A stretch of DNA of 64,000 bases, from assembly GCA_036677805.1 (NCBI GenBank), contig JAVBVS010000005.1, positions 29,440 through 93,439 of the forward strand. The letters run 5' to 3'. Numbering within the stretch: position 1 is the first letter of the stretch; each line of letters opens with the position of its first letter. The translations under genes and the position numbers were made by a program. Below the pieces are notes generated by a model. It did no database searches, was not told the origin of the DNA, and worked only from the letters and a program-made list of their open reading frames with translations. This DNA is from SIG78 sp036677805. Lineage in GTDB: Bacteria; Verrucomicrobiota; Lentisphaeria; Victivallales; Victivallaceae. Positions 34,517 through 43,178 of the stretch are shown here, piece by piece.

Positions 34517-36766
34517 ATGTCCGAATCCGCCAATCCCGTCGTCGCCGGCGCGGCCGCCGGCGCCATCGCCATCATGACTTCCGGCGGAGACGCCCCCGGA
34601 ATGAACGCCTGCCTGCGCGGCGCCGTTCGGGCTGCATTGAGCACCAACCGTGAGATTTACGCCATTCTCGAAGGCTATCAGGGGCTGATTGCCGGCTGGC
34701 TCCGCAAACTCGAATGGGAAGATGTTTCCGGCATCATCGGCACCGGCGGCACCGCGATCGGCACCGCCCGCAGCGCCGAGTTCCGGGAACGCGGCGGCCG
34801 TCTGGCAGCAGCGCGCAATCTGGCCCGGCGCCACATCGACCGGCTGATCGTCATCGGCGGCGACGGATCGCTCTCCGGCGCCGAACAACTGCGCTCGGAA
34901 TGGACTGCGCTGCTGGGCGAACTGATCGCCGCCGGCGAGCTTCCGGCCGACGCCATTCAGCGACATCCCGTACTGACCATCGCCGGCGCGGTCGGCAGCA
35001 TCGACAATGACATGGCCGAAACCGACATGACCATCGGCGCCGATACCGCGCTTCACCGCATCGTCGACGCGGTCGACGCCATCACCAGCACCGCCTACAG
35101 CCACCAGCGCACCTTCATCGTGGAGGTAATGGGACGCAACTGCGGCTATCTGGCGCTGATGAGCGCGATCGCCGCCGGCGCCTCCTGGTGCTTCATTCCC
35201 GAGGCGCCGCCCGAAGCCGACTGGCCGGAACAGCTGGTCGAAAACATCCGCCGCAACGCCAAAGCCGGACGCCGGGTCAACATCATCATCGTCGCCGAAG
35301 GCGCGCGCGACCGCGACAACCGCCCGATCAGCGCGATCCAGATTCAGCAGGAACTCGAATCCCGCGGCCAGGTGGAAGCGCGGGTCACCATCCTCGGCCA
35401 CGTCCAGCGCGGCGGCACCCCCAGCGCTTTCGACCGTTACATGAGCACCCTGCTCGGAGTCGAAGCCGTGCGGACGCTTGATGCCGGCCATGCCGAATCA
35501 CAACTGGTCGCCCTGCGCAAAAACCGGGTCGGGACGGTCAAACTGACCGAAGCGGTAGCACAGACCCGTGCCGCCGCGGCGGAACTCGCCGCCGGCCATT
35601 TCGAACAGGTTTCGGCCATGCGCGGAGCCGAGTGGCAGCGCATGGTCCGGATTCAGCATACGCTCACCCATACCTCCGAGGAGATGCTCAAGCGGGACCG
35701 CCCGCTCCATATCGGCATCGTCACCGCCGGCCGGGCCGCGTCCGGCATGAACAGCGCCGCGCGCATCCTGATCCGGCTCGGCCTGGCGGCCGGGTGCGAA
35801 GTCATCGGCATCGAAGGCGGCCCCGCCGGATTGGTCGGCGGCAAGGCTCACCGCTGCGGCTGGATGGAGCCGGAGCTCTGGGACGCCTTCGGCGGTTCGC
35901 GGCTCGGCGCCGGCCGCGATGAGCCGCACAGCGGCGACACGGCCAAAATCGCCGCCAACTTCCGCCAGTGGGGGCTCAACGGCCTGATCCTGCTCGGCGA
36001 CTGGAGCGGCTACCAGCTGCTCGACCGCCTGGTCGCAGGACGGAGTCGGTATCCGGAATTCAACATTCCGATGATCGCGATTCCGGCGTCGATCAACAAC
36101 GATTTGCCGGGCAGTGAATACTCTCTCGGCTGCGACACCGCGCTGAACGCCATCCTCGACGCCATCGACAAAATCAAGGATTCGACCGATACCGCCAAGC
36201 GCGCCTATGTGGTTGAAGTCATGGGGCGCAATTCGGGCTATCTGGCGATGATCGCCGGGCTGGCCTCCGGCGCGGAGTATGTTTACATCCCCGAAACCGG
36301 GATCACGCTCGACATGCTGCGCCATGACGTGCGCGAGCTCACCGCGGCCTTCCGGACCGAAAACCGGCACACCGGACTGATCATCCGCAGCGAGAATGCC
36401 GACCCCCACTACACCACCGATTTCGTAACCGCGCTGTTTGAAGCCGACGGCGGCGACGAATTCGACGTGCGCAAGGCCGTGCTCGGTCCGATCCAGCAGG
36501 GCGGGCGGCCGACGCCCTACGACCGCATTCAGGCGGTGCGCTTCGCCTGCGGCGCATTGCGGGAACTGCTGGACAATGCGGAAAAGAATGAAACCGCATG
36601 CGGTTTTCTGGGGCTTCAGGAAGGCGAACTCCGGATTCATCCCTGGAATACGCTGCGCCGGTTTTCCGACCCGTGGCTGGCGGCCGACGGACCGCGCTGG
36701 TGGCACCAGAGCGCGGAGATTATCCGCGAACTGGGACTCAAGCCGGGCGTCAAAATGGAACTTTAG
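34517..36766 (+). CDS. Tandem two-domain (eukaryotic-type) 6-phosphofructokinase
   Basis: 749 residues made of two PFK folds. The N-half (about 15-370) is complete for ATP-dependent catalysis: G-G-D-A-P-G at 23-28, G-G-D-G-S at 114-118, S-I-D-N-D at 161-165 with the base D163, and 'TFIVEVMGRNCGYLAL'. The C-half (about 395-749) is degenerate: L-G-D-W-S at 493-497 and S-I-N-N-D at 525-529, so the base is Asn527. This catalytic-plus-regulatory layout is that of animal and fungal PFK. From memory, both halves resemble human muscle PFK. CAGGGGAG before ATG 34517. Confidence 0.92.
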   Translation: MSESANPVVAGAAAGAIAIMTSGGDAPGMNACLRGAVRAALSTNREIYAILEGYQGLIAGWLRKLEWEDVSGIIGTGGTAIGTARSAEFRERGGRLAAARNLARRHIDRLIVIGGDGSLSGAEQLRSEWTALLGELIAAGELPADAIQRHPVLTIAGAVGSIDNDMAETDMTIGADTALHRIVDAVDAITSTAYSHQRTFIVEVMGRNCGYLALMSAIAAGASWCFIPEAPPEADWPEQLVENIRRNAKAGRRVNIIIVAEGARDRDNRPISAIQIQQELESRGQVEARVTILGHVQRGGTPSAFDRYMSTLLGVEAVRTLDAGHAESQLVALRKNRVGTVKLTEAVAQTRAAAAELAAGHFEQVSAMRGAEWQRMVRIQHTLTHTSEEMLKRDRPLHIGIVTAGRAASGMNSAARILIRLGLAAGCEVIGIEGGPAGLVGGKAHRCGWMEPELWDAFGGSRLGAGRDEPHSGDTAKIAANFRQWGLNGLILLGDWSGYQLLDRLVAGRSRYPEFNIPMIAIPASINNDLPGSEYSLGCDTALNAILDAIDKIKDSTDTAKRAYVVEVMGRNSGYLAMIAGLASGAEYVYIPETGITLDMLRHDVRELTAAFRTENRHTGLIIRSENADPHYTTDFVTALFEADGGDEFDVRKAVLGPIQQGGRPTPYDRIQAVRFACGALRELLDNAEKNETACGFLGLQEGELRIHPWNTLRRFSDPWLAADGPRWWHQSAEIIRELGLKPGVKMEL

Positions 36767-36796
36767 ACGGGAGGCGCGCCGCGCCGGCGGAGGCCG

Positions 36797-36845
36797 CCCG
36801 AGGACGCAATGCGTCTTCGGGACTTCATCGGCCGCTGGCGGCCGA
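36797..36845. terminator. Two hairpins between convergent pfk and glnS genes
   Basis: 36797-36821 is a 12-bp stem with one G-U pair around CCCGAGGACGCA; 36828-36845 is an exact TCGGCCGC/GCGGCCGA stem. Neither has a T-run, so rho-dependent or structure-only termination is possible. Confidence 0.45.
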
Positions 36846-36860
36846 ACCGCATGTCGGCAA

Positions 36861-38552
36861 TCACCGGGCCTGCTTCTTGGCCCAGGAATCCTTCAGCGCC
36901 ACGGTGCGGTTGAACACCGCGCATTCCGCCGTGCTGTCGCGGTCCTTGCAGAAGTAGCCCAGCCGCTCGAACTGCACCGTTTCGCCGACCGGCAGCGCCG
37001 CCAGCGCCGGCTCCATCCAGCATGCGGCTTCCCGGAGGGAATCCGGATTGAGCTGGGTCAGGTAATCCGTACCGTCGGCGCCGGGCGCCTCCACCGTAAA
37101 CAGCCGGTCATAAAGCCGCGCCGTCCCCGCCACCGCGGCCGCAATCGCAACCCAGTGAATGGTGCCCTTGACCTTGCGGCCGTCGGGGGCATTGCCGCCG
37201 CGGGTTTCCGGGTCGTACACGGCGCGCAGCGCGGTGATGCGGCCCGCGGCGTCCTTTTCCACGCCGGTGCACCGGATGAAGTAGCCGTAACGCAACCGGA
37301 CCTCACGGTCGGGCGCGAGACGGAAATAGCCTTTGACCGGCTCTTCCATGAAGTCGGAACGCTCGATGTAGATTTCCCGGGCAAACGGCACCTGCCGCGA
37401 CCCGGCTGCGGGGTTTTCCGGATTGTTGACCGCGTCGAGATACTCGACTTGCCCCTCCGGGTAGTTTTCGATCACCACCTTGAGCGGATCGAGCACGGCC
37501 AGATAACGCGACGCCCCGCGATTGAGTTCTTCACGCACGCAGTGCTCGAAAAATGCCATGTCGGTCACGGCGTTGAATTTGGTCACCCCGACCAGTTCGC
37601 AGAAATTGCGCATCGCCGACGCCGGAACGCCGCGCCGACGCAGGCCCGAAACCGTGGGCATCCGGGGATCGTCCCAGCCCGAAACATGATGATCGCGCAC
37701 CAGTTCGAGCAGTTTGCGCTTGCTCATCACCGTATAGTTCAGATTGAGCCGCGAAAACTCGGTCTGGACCGGGGGGTCCGGCCAGTCGAGCGACTTCAGC
37801 AGCCAGTCGTAGAACGGCCGGTGAATTTCGAATTCCAGAGTGCAGAAAGAGTGGGTGATACGCTCGATCGCGTCCTCAATCGGATGCGCGAAATCGTACA
37901 TCGGATAGATGCACCACTTGTCACCCTGCCGGAAATGATGGACCCGGCGGATGCGGTAAATGACCGGGTCGCGCATGTGAATGTTGGGCGACGCCATATC
38001 GATCCGGGCGCGCAGCACCATCGCGCCGTCCTCGAATTCACCGGCGCGCATCCGGGCGAAAAGATCGAGGTTTTCCGCCACCGAACGCAACCGGCCCGGC
38101 GGTTCCTTGCCCGGATTGGTCAGGTCGCCGCGATACGCTTCCCACGCTTCGGGCGCCAGATCGCAGACATAGGCGAGCCGTTTGCGGATCAGGGTCTGCG
38201 CGCATTCGTACATTTTTTCGAAGTAGTCGCTGGCGAAATAGAGGTGTTTGCCCCAGTCGAAGCCGAGCCAGTGGATGTCGTTGATGATCGACTCGACATA
38301 CTCCATGTTTTCCTTGGTCGGATTGGTGTCGTCCATCCGCAGATGGCAGACGCCGCCGAACTCCTCGGCGATGCCGAAGTCGAGGCAGATCGCCTTGACG
38401 TGGCCGATGTGCAGATAGCCGTTGGGCTCGGGTGGGAAACGGGTTTCCACCCGGCCGCCGCGGAGCCCGGCCGCCACGTCGGACCGGACCAGGTCGCGAA
38501 TGAAATTACTCGCTTCGGAATCGGTATTGCCGTTCAATATTTCGTCCGCCAT
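36861..38552 (-). CDS. glnS: Glutaminyl-tRNA synthetase
   Basis: 563 residues, class I synthetase that charges tRNA-Gln directly. The HIGH motif is in 'RFPPEPNGYLHIGHVKAICL', followed by 'LRMDDTNPTKENMEYVESI'; the KMSKS-like motif is 'VMSKRKLLELV'; the C-terminal anticodon-binding beta-barrels contain 'YFRLAPDREVRLRYGYFIRC'. GCAGG five bases before ATG 38552 supports the start over the longer open frame. It lies 32 bp after glyS on the same strand, so both synthetases form an operon. Direct Gln charging implies no need for GatCAB on this tRNA. Confidence 0.96.
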   Translation of the reverse strand: MADEILNGNTDSEASNFIRDLVRSDVAAGLRGGRVETRFPPEPNGYLHIGHVKAICLDFGIAEEFGGVCHLRMDDTNPTKENMEYVESIINDIHWLGFDWGKHLYFASDYFEKMYECAQTLIRKRLAYVCDLAPEAWEAYRGDLTNPGKEPPGRLRSVAENLDLFARMRAGEFEDGAMVLRARIDMASPNIHMRDPVIYRIRRVHHFRQGDKWCIYPMYDFAHPIEDAIERITHSFCTLEFEIHRPFYDWLLKSLDWPDPPVQTEFSRLNLNYTVMSKRKLLELVRDHHVSGWDDPRMPTVSGLRRRGVPASAMRNFCELVGVTKFNAVTDMAFFEHCVREELNRGASRYLAVLDPLKVVIENYPEGQVEYLDAVNNPENPAAGSRQVPFAREIYIERSDFMEEPVKGYFRLAPDREVRLRYGYFIRCTGVEKDAAGRITALRAVYDPETRGGNAPDGRKVKGTIHWVAIAAAVAGTARLYDRLFTVEAPGADGTDYLTQLNPDSLREAACWMEPALAALPVGETVQFERLGYFCKDRDSTAECAVFNRTVALKDSWAKKQAR

Positions 38553-38584
38553 GATGCCTGCCAAGCCTTTCAATATCCGGTGGA

Positions 38585-39916
38585 TCAGCGGTTGATCGCG
38601 TTTTCGATGTAACTGCGCAGTTCGGAGATGTTGACCCGCTGCTGCTGCATCGTGTCGCGGTCGCGGACGGTCACGGCGTTGTCGGCGGCCGATTCGAAGT
38701 CGAAAGTCAGACACAGCGGCGTGCCGATTTCATCCTGCCGCCGGTAACGCTTGCCGATGCTGCCGGTGACATCGTATTCGCAACGGAAATAACGGTTGAG
38801 ATCGGTATAGAGTTTGACCGCGTTTTCGTCGAGTTTCTTGGAAAGCGGCAGCACCGCAAGCTGGACCGGAGCCACCAAAGGCGGCAGGTGAAGCACGATG
38901 CGCACATCCTCGTCCATGCCTTCCTTCTGGGTCGCGGCGGTGTCTTCCTCATAACCGCGGGCGAGCAGCGCCAGAATGGTGCGGTCGAGGCCGACCGAGG
39001 TCTCGATCACCGTCGGCATCAGCTTCCGCTTGTTGTCATGGTCGACGTACTGCAAATCCTCGCCCGAGAACTGCGAGTGCTGCGACAAATCCCAGGTGCC
39101 GCGGTGATGGACGCCTTCGAGCTCGCCCCAGCCGAACGGAAATTTGACTTCGATGTCGATGGCCGCCTTGGCGTAGTGGGCAAGTTTTTCGTGCTCGTAA
39201 ATGCGGAAGAAGTCGTCGGAAAATTTAAGTTTTTCACGATAGTATTTGATCCGCTGTTCCTTCCAGTATTCGAACCACTTCATACCGTCTTCGCCATCGC
39301 AGAAGAATTCCATTTCCATCTGGGTGAATTCGCGGCTGCGGAAGGTGAAGTTGCGCGGATTGATCTCATTGCGGAACGCCTTGCCGATCTGGGCGATCCC
39401 GAACGGCAGCTTCTGGCGGGTGGCGACGCGCACCGAATGGAAGTCGACGAAAATCGGCTGGCAGGTTTCGGCGCGCAGGTAGGCCGCATGCTCCTCGTCG
39501 AAAACCGGTCCGACGAAGGTTTTCATCATCAGGTTGAATTCGCGCGGTTCGGTCAGGTCTTTCGAACCGCAGTTCGGGCAGGTGGTCGGGTCTTCCATCT
39601 GGTCGACGCGGTAGCGGCTCTTGCATTTGCGGCAGTCGGTCATCAAATCGCTGAACTGGTCGAGGTGGCCGGAAGCCTTCCACACCCGCGGGTGGCAGAT
39701 GATGGTCGAGTCGAGTCCTTCGACATTGTCGCGGGTTTCGACCATTTCGTGCCACCAGAGCGCTTCCACCGCGCGCTTCATCCGCGCGCCGTAGGGGCCG
39801 TAATCCCAGAAGCCGTTGATGCCGCCATAGATTTCGGAACTCGGAAAAATGAATCCGCGCCGCTTGCACAGCGATACGACTTTTTCCATCAACACATTAT
39901 CTTTTTCCTCGGCCAT
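38585..39916 (-). CDS. glyS: Glycyl-tRNA synthetase, alpha2 class II type
   Basis: 443 residues, the eukaryote/archaea/Gram-positive style homodimer rather than the alpha2beta2 enzyme. The start 'CKRRGFIFPSSEIYGGINGF' is diagnostic, as are the inserted zinc-like C-x2-C pairs ('CRKCKSRY', 'CPNCGSKDL'), motif 2 'FRNEINPRNFTFRSREFTQM', and the motif 3 region 'VIETSVGLDRTILALL'. The anticodon-binding domain ends with 'GTPLCLTFDFES'. It is the first gene of the glyS-glnS operon and divergent from rodA. Confidence 0.96.
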   Translation of the reverse strand: MAEEKDNVLMEKVVSLCKRRGFIFPSSEIYGGINGFWDYGPYGARMKRAVEALWWHEMVETRDNVEGLDSTIICHPRVWKASGHLDQFSDLMTDCRKCKSRYRVDQMEDPTTCPNCGSKDLTEPREFNLMMKTFVGPVFDEEHAAYLRAETCQPIFVDFHSVRVATRQKLPFGIAQIGKAFRNEINPRNFTFRSREFTQMEMEFFCDGEDGMKWFEYWKEQRIKYYREKLKFSDDFFRIYEHEKLAHYAKAAIDIEVKFPFGWGELEGVHHRGTWDLSQHSQFSGEDLQYVDHDNKRKLMPTVIETSVGLDRTILALLARGYEEDTAATQKEGMDEDVRIVLHLPPLVAPVQLAVLPLSKKLDENAVKLYTDLNRYFRCEYDVTGSIGKRYRRQDEIGTPLCLTFDFESAADNAVTVRDRDTMQQQRVNISELRSYIENAINR

Positions 39917-39979
39917 TTTCTCTCTCGCTTTCCCGGTGAGTATATGAACTTCATACTGAAAAAAACATGATCGTTATTT

Positions 39980-40008
39980 AATATACACGCTTTGGCCGGA
40001 TTTGCCAG
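39980..40008 (-). promoter_or_regulatory. Promoter of glyS-glnS
   Basis: On the minus strand CTGGCA (plus 40003-40008), a 17-bp spacer and TATATT (plus 39980-39985), 64 bp before the glyS start. Confidence 0.55.
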
Positions 40009-40142
40009 TTCGAAACCGGGAGCCGCTCCGGCGCACTTTCGGATAATCGTGTTTTTTCCGGCCCGGCGACTGGAAAATACGCGGTTGCGGTGGCATAGTA
40101 TCGGACCGGCCAAAGAACATCTTGCCGGCATGGCGGAAAATC

Positions 40143-41336
40143 ATGAAACGCAGATTCCTGTTCCGAACCCGTTCCGAAGGCTTTTGGTCCAACTGGCGGC
40201 CGCTGGCGCGCGAAGCGTCGACGGTCGATTTTCTTGCGCTGGCGGTGACGGCGCTGCTGCTGGCCGCGGGCGTGATGTTCATCCACAGCACCGGAGAGCA
40301 GATCGGCACGGCGCTGGCGGAGGGATTCTGGCGCAAACAGCTGGTCTGGATCGCCATCGGCGGCGCCGGCTACTGCGTGCTGGCACGCTGCGATTACCGC
40401 AGACTGATCCCGTGGTCGTGGTTCGTCTACCTCGGGACGCTGGCACTGCTGGTCCTGGTGCTGTTTTTCGGCAAACGGGTCAACGGCGCCACCAGCTGGC
40501 TCGACTTCGGTCCCATTCAGGTCCAGCCGTCGGAGCTGGCCAAGCTCGGAGTCATTCTGTTCCTGGCGTCGCTTCACGACAACAATCTCTTCAAGATCGG
40601 CAAATTCTCCCATATTCTCCTGAGCCTCACGGTACTCGCGGTGCCGCTGGGACTGATTGCGATCGAGCCGGATTTCGGCAGCGCCATCGTCCTGATTCCG
40701 GTCGGCGCGGTGATGATTTTCGCGGCGGGGCTGAACTGGCGCTATCTGGCGGCGGCGCTGATCCTGGCCGTCGTGCTGCTGGGTGGGCTGGCGGTCAACG
40801 AATTGGCCGGCATCCGGCCGCTGCTCAAAAATTATCAGCGCGAACGCATTCTGGTTTTTCTCAATCCCGAACGCGACCTGGCCTTCCGCGGCTACAATGC
40901 CTACCAGTCGCGCCTGGCGGTGGGGTCGGGCGGCTGGTTCGGCAAAGGCGTCGGCCAGGGCACCCAGAACCTGCTCGGGTTCCTGCCGCAATCGGTCTCC
41001 AACAACGACTTCATCTTTTCCGTGCTGGCCGAGGAAACCGGCTTTGCCGGAGCGATGCTGCTGCTTTTGTGCTATGCGCTGTTGCTTTACACCATCCTGC
41101 GTACGGCATTTCTGGCGCGCGACGACTTCGCGCGCCAGATCGGCATCGGCTTCGCCATGCTCCTTTTCGTCCATCTGTTCATCAACATCGGCATGAGCGT
41201 AGGGCTGATGCCGATTACCGGACTGCCGCTGCCGCTCCTGAGCTACGGCGGCAGTTTCGTGGTGTCGATGCTGCTCGGACTCGGGCTCATGCAATCGATC
41301 CACCGCCATAATCAACTCGCTCTGGAAAGGGATTGA
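40143..41336 (+). CDS. rodA: Rod shape-determining peptidoglycan glycosyltransferase RodA (SEDS family)
   Basis: 397 residues with about ten transmembrane helices. SEDS landmarks are in order: 'FIHSTGEQIG', 'GATSWLDFGPIQVQPSELAK', 'GLIAIEPDFGSAIVLIPVG', 'YQRERILVFLNPERD', 'SRLAVGSGGWFGKGVGQGTQ', 'NDFIFSVLAEETGFAG' and 'GLMPITGLPLPLLSYGGSF'. RodA rather than FtsW is favoured by 'TSWLDFG' and by the Y-Q-R/N-P-E pattern. It polymerises glycan for elongation; its PBP2 partner and mreBCD are not here. ATG 40143 was chosen; a TTG at 40122 is possible. pepD follows after 3 bp. Confidence 0.93.
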   Translation: MKRRFLFRTRSEGFWSNWRPLAREASTVDFLALAVTALLLAAGVMFIHSTGEQIGTALAEGFWRKQLVWIAIGGAGYCVLARCDYRRLIPWSWFVYLGTLALLVLVLFFGKRVNGATSWLDFGPIQVQPSELAKLGVILFLASLHDNNLFKIGKFSHILLSLTVLAVPLGLIAIEPDFGSAIVLIPVGAVMIFAAGLNWRYLAAALILAVVLLGGLAVNELAGIRPLLKNYQRERILVFLNPERDLAFRGYNAYQSRLAVGSGGWFGKGVGQGTQNLLGFLPQSVSNNDFIFSVLAEETGFAGAMLLLLCYALLLYTILRTAFLARDDFARQIGIGFAMLLFVHLFINIGMSVGLMPITGLPLPLLSYGGSFVVSMLLGLGLMQSIHRHNQLALERD

Positions 41337-41339
41337 ACC

Positions 41340-42815
41340 ATGTCCGCCCTGCTGCCCGGCCTGCCCGACAACGCCTTCTGGCGCATCTTCCTGAAAATCT
41401 GCACCATTCCGCATCCGTCCGGACATGAAGCGGCATTGCGCGACGATCTTGCCGGTACGGCGCGGAAAGCGGGCCTCGGCGTCCGGATCGACGCACGCGG
41501 CAACCTGGCCGTCGACCGCCCCGCCGCGCCCGGCTGCGAACATTTTCCGACGGTAATCCTTCAGGGGCACATGGACATGGTGCCGCAGGCGGCGGCCGGC
41601 GTCAGCTTCGATTTCGAACGCGATCCGATCCGGCCGCTGGTCGAAGGCGAATGGGTGACCACCGGCAACCGCACCACGCTGGGCGCAGACGACGGCGTGG
41701 CGCTGGCCGGAGCGATGGAGCTCATGACCGATCCGACGCTGCACTGCGGAGCATTGCGCGCGCTGTTCACGGTGGAAGAGGAAACCGGCCTCGGCGGCGC
41801 AGCGGAGCTGGACCCGAACTTCCTTGAAGGCGACATCCTGTTCAATCTCGACAGCGGCGCGGGCGGCTTCACCGCCGGCTGCGCCGGAGGCACCCGGAGC
41901 GAAGGCTGCTGCGCCATGCCGAAAACGGCGCCGACGCTCGGCAACCTCGGCGTCACAATCAAGATCGGCCATCTTCACGGCGGCCACTCCGGCAGCGACA
42001 TTCACCGCAATTTCGGCAATGCCAATGTGATTCTGATCGCGCTGCTGCGGGAATTCCCGACGCTGGAGCTCTCCGCGATTTCCGGCGGCACGCTGGACAA
42101 CGCCCTGTCCCGGGACGCCGAAGCATCCGGCGCGCTGCCGCAGGAATTGCTGGCGCACCTTCAGGAACGCGCCCGGGTGCTGGCGGCGGAACTGAACCGC
42201 ACCCTCGAACACAATCCGGCGCAACCGATCACGGTTGCGGTCGAAGCCGGAGCGGCGCCCGCGGCCGTCTGGCCCGGTCCCCGGCAGCAGGAACTCCTGG
42301 CCATGCTGGCGTCGCTGCCGGCGGGTCTGCTGGAGCGCTCGGCCGACGGCGCCAGCGAAACCTCGGCCAATCTGGCGGTGATCCGGGGACAGGCGGGCGA
42401 ATCGTTCCGGGTGGTGGAGCACATGCGCTCGCTGTTCAATGCCCGGCGGGAAGCGCTGGCCGAATCCGTGCTGGATAAAATGCGCCGCGGCGGATTGAAT
42501 GCGCACATCGTGTCCCAATACTCGGGATGGTCGCCGGCAACCGATTCCCCGCTGGCGCATTTCGCCCGGCAAGTCTACCGCGATGTCGTCGGGCATGAAC
42601 CGGAGTTCCGGGTCACCCACGGCGGCTTGGAGCCGGGCATTTTCAGCGGCAAGAATCCGCGTCTGGCGATGCTCTCCTTTGCACCGGAACACATCGATCT
42701 GCACTCTCCCGCCGAGCGGCTTAATATCGCTTCGGTCGCCGAGTTCCGGGCCCTGCTGCGGGCGCTGGTCGAACGCGCCGGCGAAATCGCCGCGCCGGAA
42801 AATGCCGGAAAATAA
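41340..42815 (+). CDS. pepD: Aminoacyl-histidine dipeptidase (PepD, M20C family)
   Basis: 491 residues. A zinc dipeptidase of broad specificity. 'FLKICTIPHPSGHEAALRDD' starts the catalytic domain; metal-ligand segments are 'TVILQGHMDMVPQ', 'TTLGADDGVALAGAM', 'LFTVEEETGLGGAAELD' with the catalytic Glu pair and 'NLDS', and a later 'GGLEPGIFSGKNP' with the closing His 'APEHIDLHSPAERL'. A dimerisation insertion sits in the middle ('KIGHLHGGHSGSDIHRNFGN'). Length matches PepD. It starts 3 bp after the rodA stop and ends before a terminator. Confidence 0.95.
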   Translation: MSALLPGLPDNAFWRIFLKICTIPHPSGHEAALRDDLAGTARKAGLGVRIDARGNLAVDRPAAPGCEHFPTVILQGHMDMVPQAAAGVSFDFERDPIRPLVEGEWVTTGNRTTLGADDGVALAGAMELMTDPTLHCGALRALFTVEEETGLGGAAELDPNFLEGDILFNLDSGAGGFTAGCAGGTRSEGCCAMPKTAPTLGNLGVTIKIGHLHGGHSGSDIHRNFGNANVILIALLREFPTLELSAISGGTLDNALSRDAEASGALPQELLAHLQERARVLAAELNRTLEHNPAQPITVAVEAGAAPAAVWPGPRQQELLAMLASLPAGLLERSADGASETSANLAVIRGQAGESFRVVEHMRSLFNARREALAESVLDKMRRGGLNAHIVSQYSGWSPATDSPLAHFARQVYRDVVGHEPEFRVTHGGLEPGIFSGKNPRLAMLSFAPEHIDLHSPAERLNIASVAEFRALLRALVERAGEIAAPENAGK

Positions 42816-42845
42816 GGCAATCCGCGATCGCTCGAAGACGATAAA

Positions 42846-42881
42846 AAAACCGGCCGCGCGGTTTCCCGTGCGGCCGGTTTT
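42846..42881. terminator. Bidirectional rho-independent terminator
   Basis: AAAACCGGCCGC pairs with GCGGCCGGTTTT across a short loop, A-run left and T-run right, between convergent pepD and rpsU. Confidence 0.85.
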
Positions 42882-42899
42882 CATGCAGTCGGTCGACCA

Positions 42900-43067
42900 T
42901 CAGTGGCGGCGACGCTGTTTTTCTCTGCGCTTGATTTCGCTGGGCTTTTCATAGTGCCGACGATTACGCAAATCCTTGAGCGTGCCTTCCTTGTCGAGCT
43001 TCTTCTTCAAACGGCGCAGCGCCCGTTCGATCGGTTCGCCCTTCTTCACGCGAATTTCGGTGTCCAT
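42900..43067 (-). CDS. rpsU: 30S ribosomal protein S21
   Basis: 55 residues, read directly from the sequence. The protein begins M-D-T-E-I-R-V-K-K-G-E-P and continues 'IERALRRLKKKLDKEGTLK', then 'DLRNRRHYEKPSEIKRREKQ' and ends R-R-R-H, a full S21. The start is preceded by a strong AGGGGGTG ribosome site. S21 helps mRNA recruitment on the small subunit. It stands alone with its own promoter at 43146-43174, just downstream of the sigma factor gene on the same strand. Confidence 0.97.
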   Translation of the reverse strand: MDTEIRVKKGEPIERALRRLKKKLDKEGTLKDLRNRRHYEKPSEIKRREKQRRRH

Positions 43068-43145
43068 ATTACTTCACCCCCTCTCAAGCGACATTAAAAA
43101 TTTTTCTCTGATATTGGTTTTCCGGCCGGAAAACCGGCAACAACT

Positions 43146-43174
43146 ACTATAGCATCGTTCGGTTGATTTTGCAA
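43146..43174 (-). promoter_or_regulatory. Promoter of rpsU
   Basis: On the minus strand TTGCAA (plus 43169-43174), a 17-bp spacer and TATAGT (plus 43146-43151), 79 bp before the S21 start; a near-consensus promoter fitting a ribosomal gene. Confidence 0.65.
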
Positions 43175-43178
43175 CCCG

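Noticed and set aside
34517..36766. PPi-dependent phosphofructokinase
   Set aside because: The N-half has G at both discriminating positions (GGDGS and GSIDND), the ATP-type pattern; PPi enzymes carry Asp and Lys there.
39917..40142. T-box or other riboswitch before glyS
   Set aside because: Only a plain promoter and a short leader are visible; no specifier loop or terminator pair could be found.
39978..42884. 968-codon minus-strand frame across rodA and pepD
   Set aside because: Spans two recognised plus-strand genes and their junction; composition is that of an antisense shadow.
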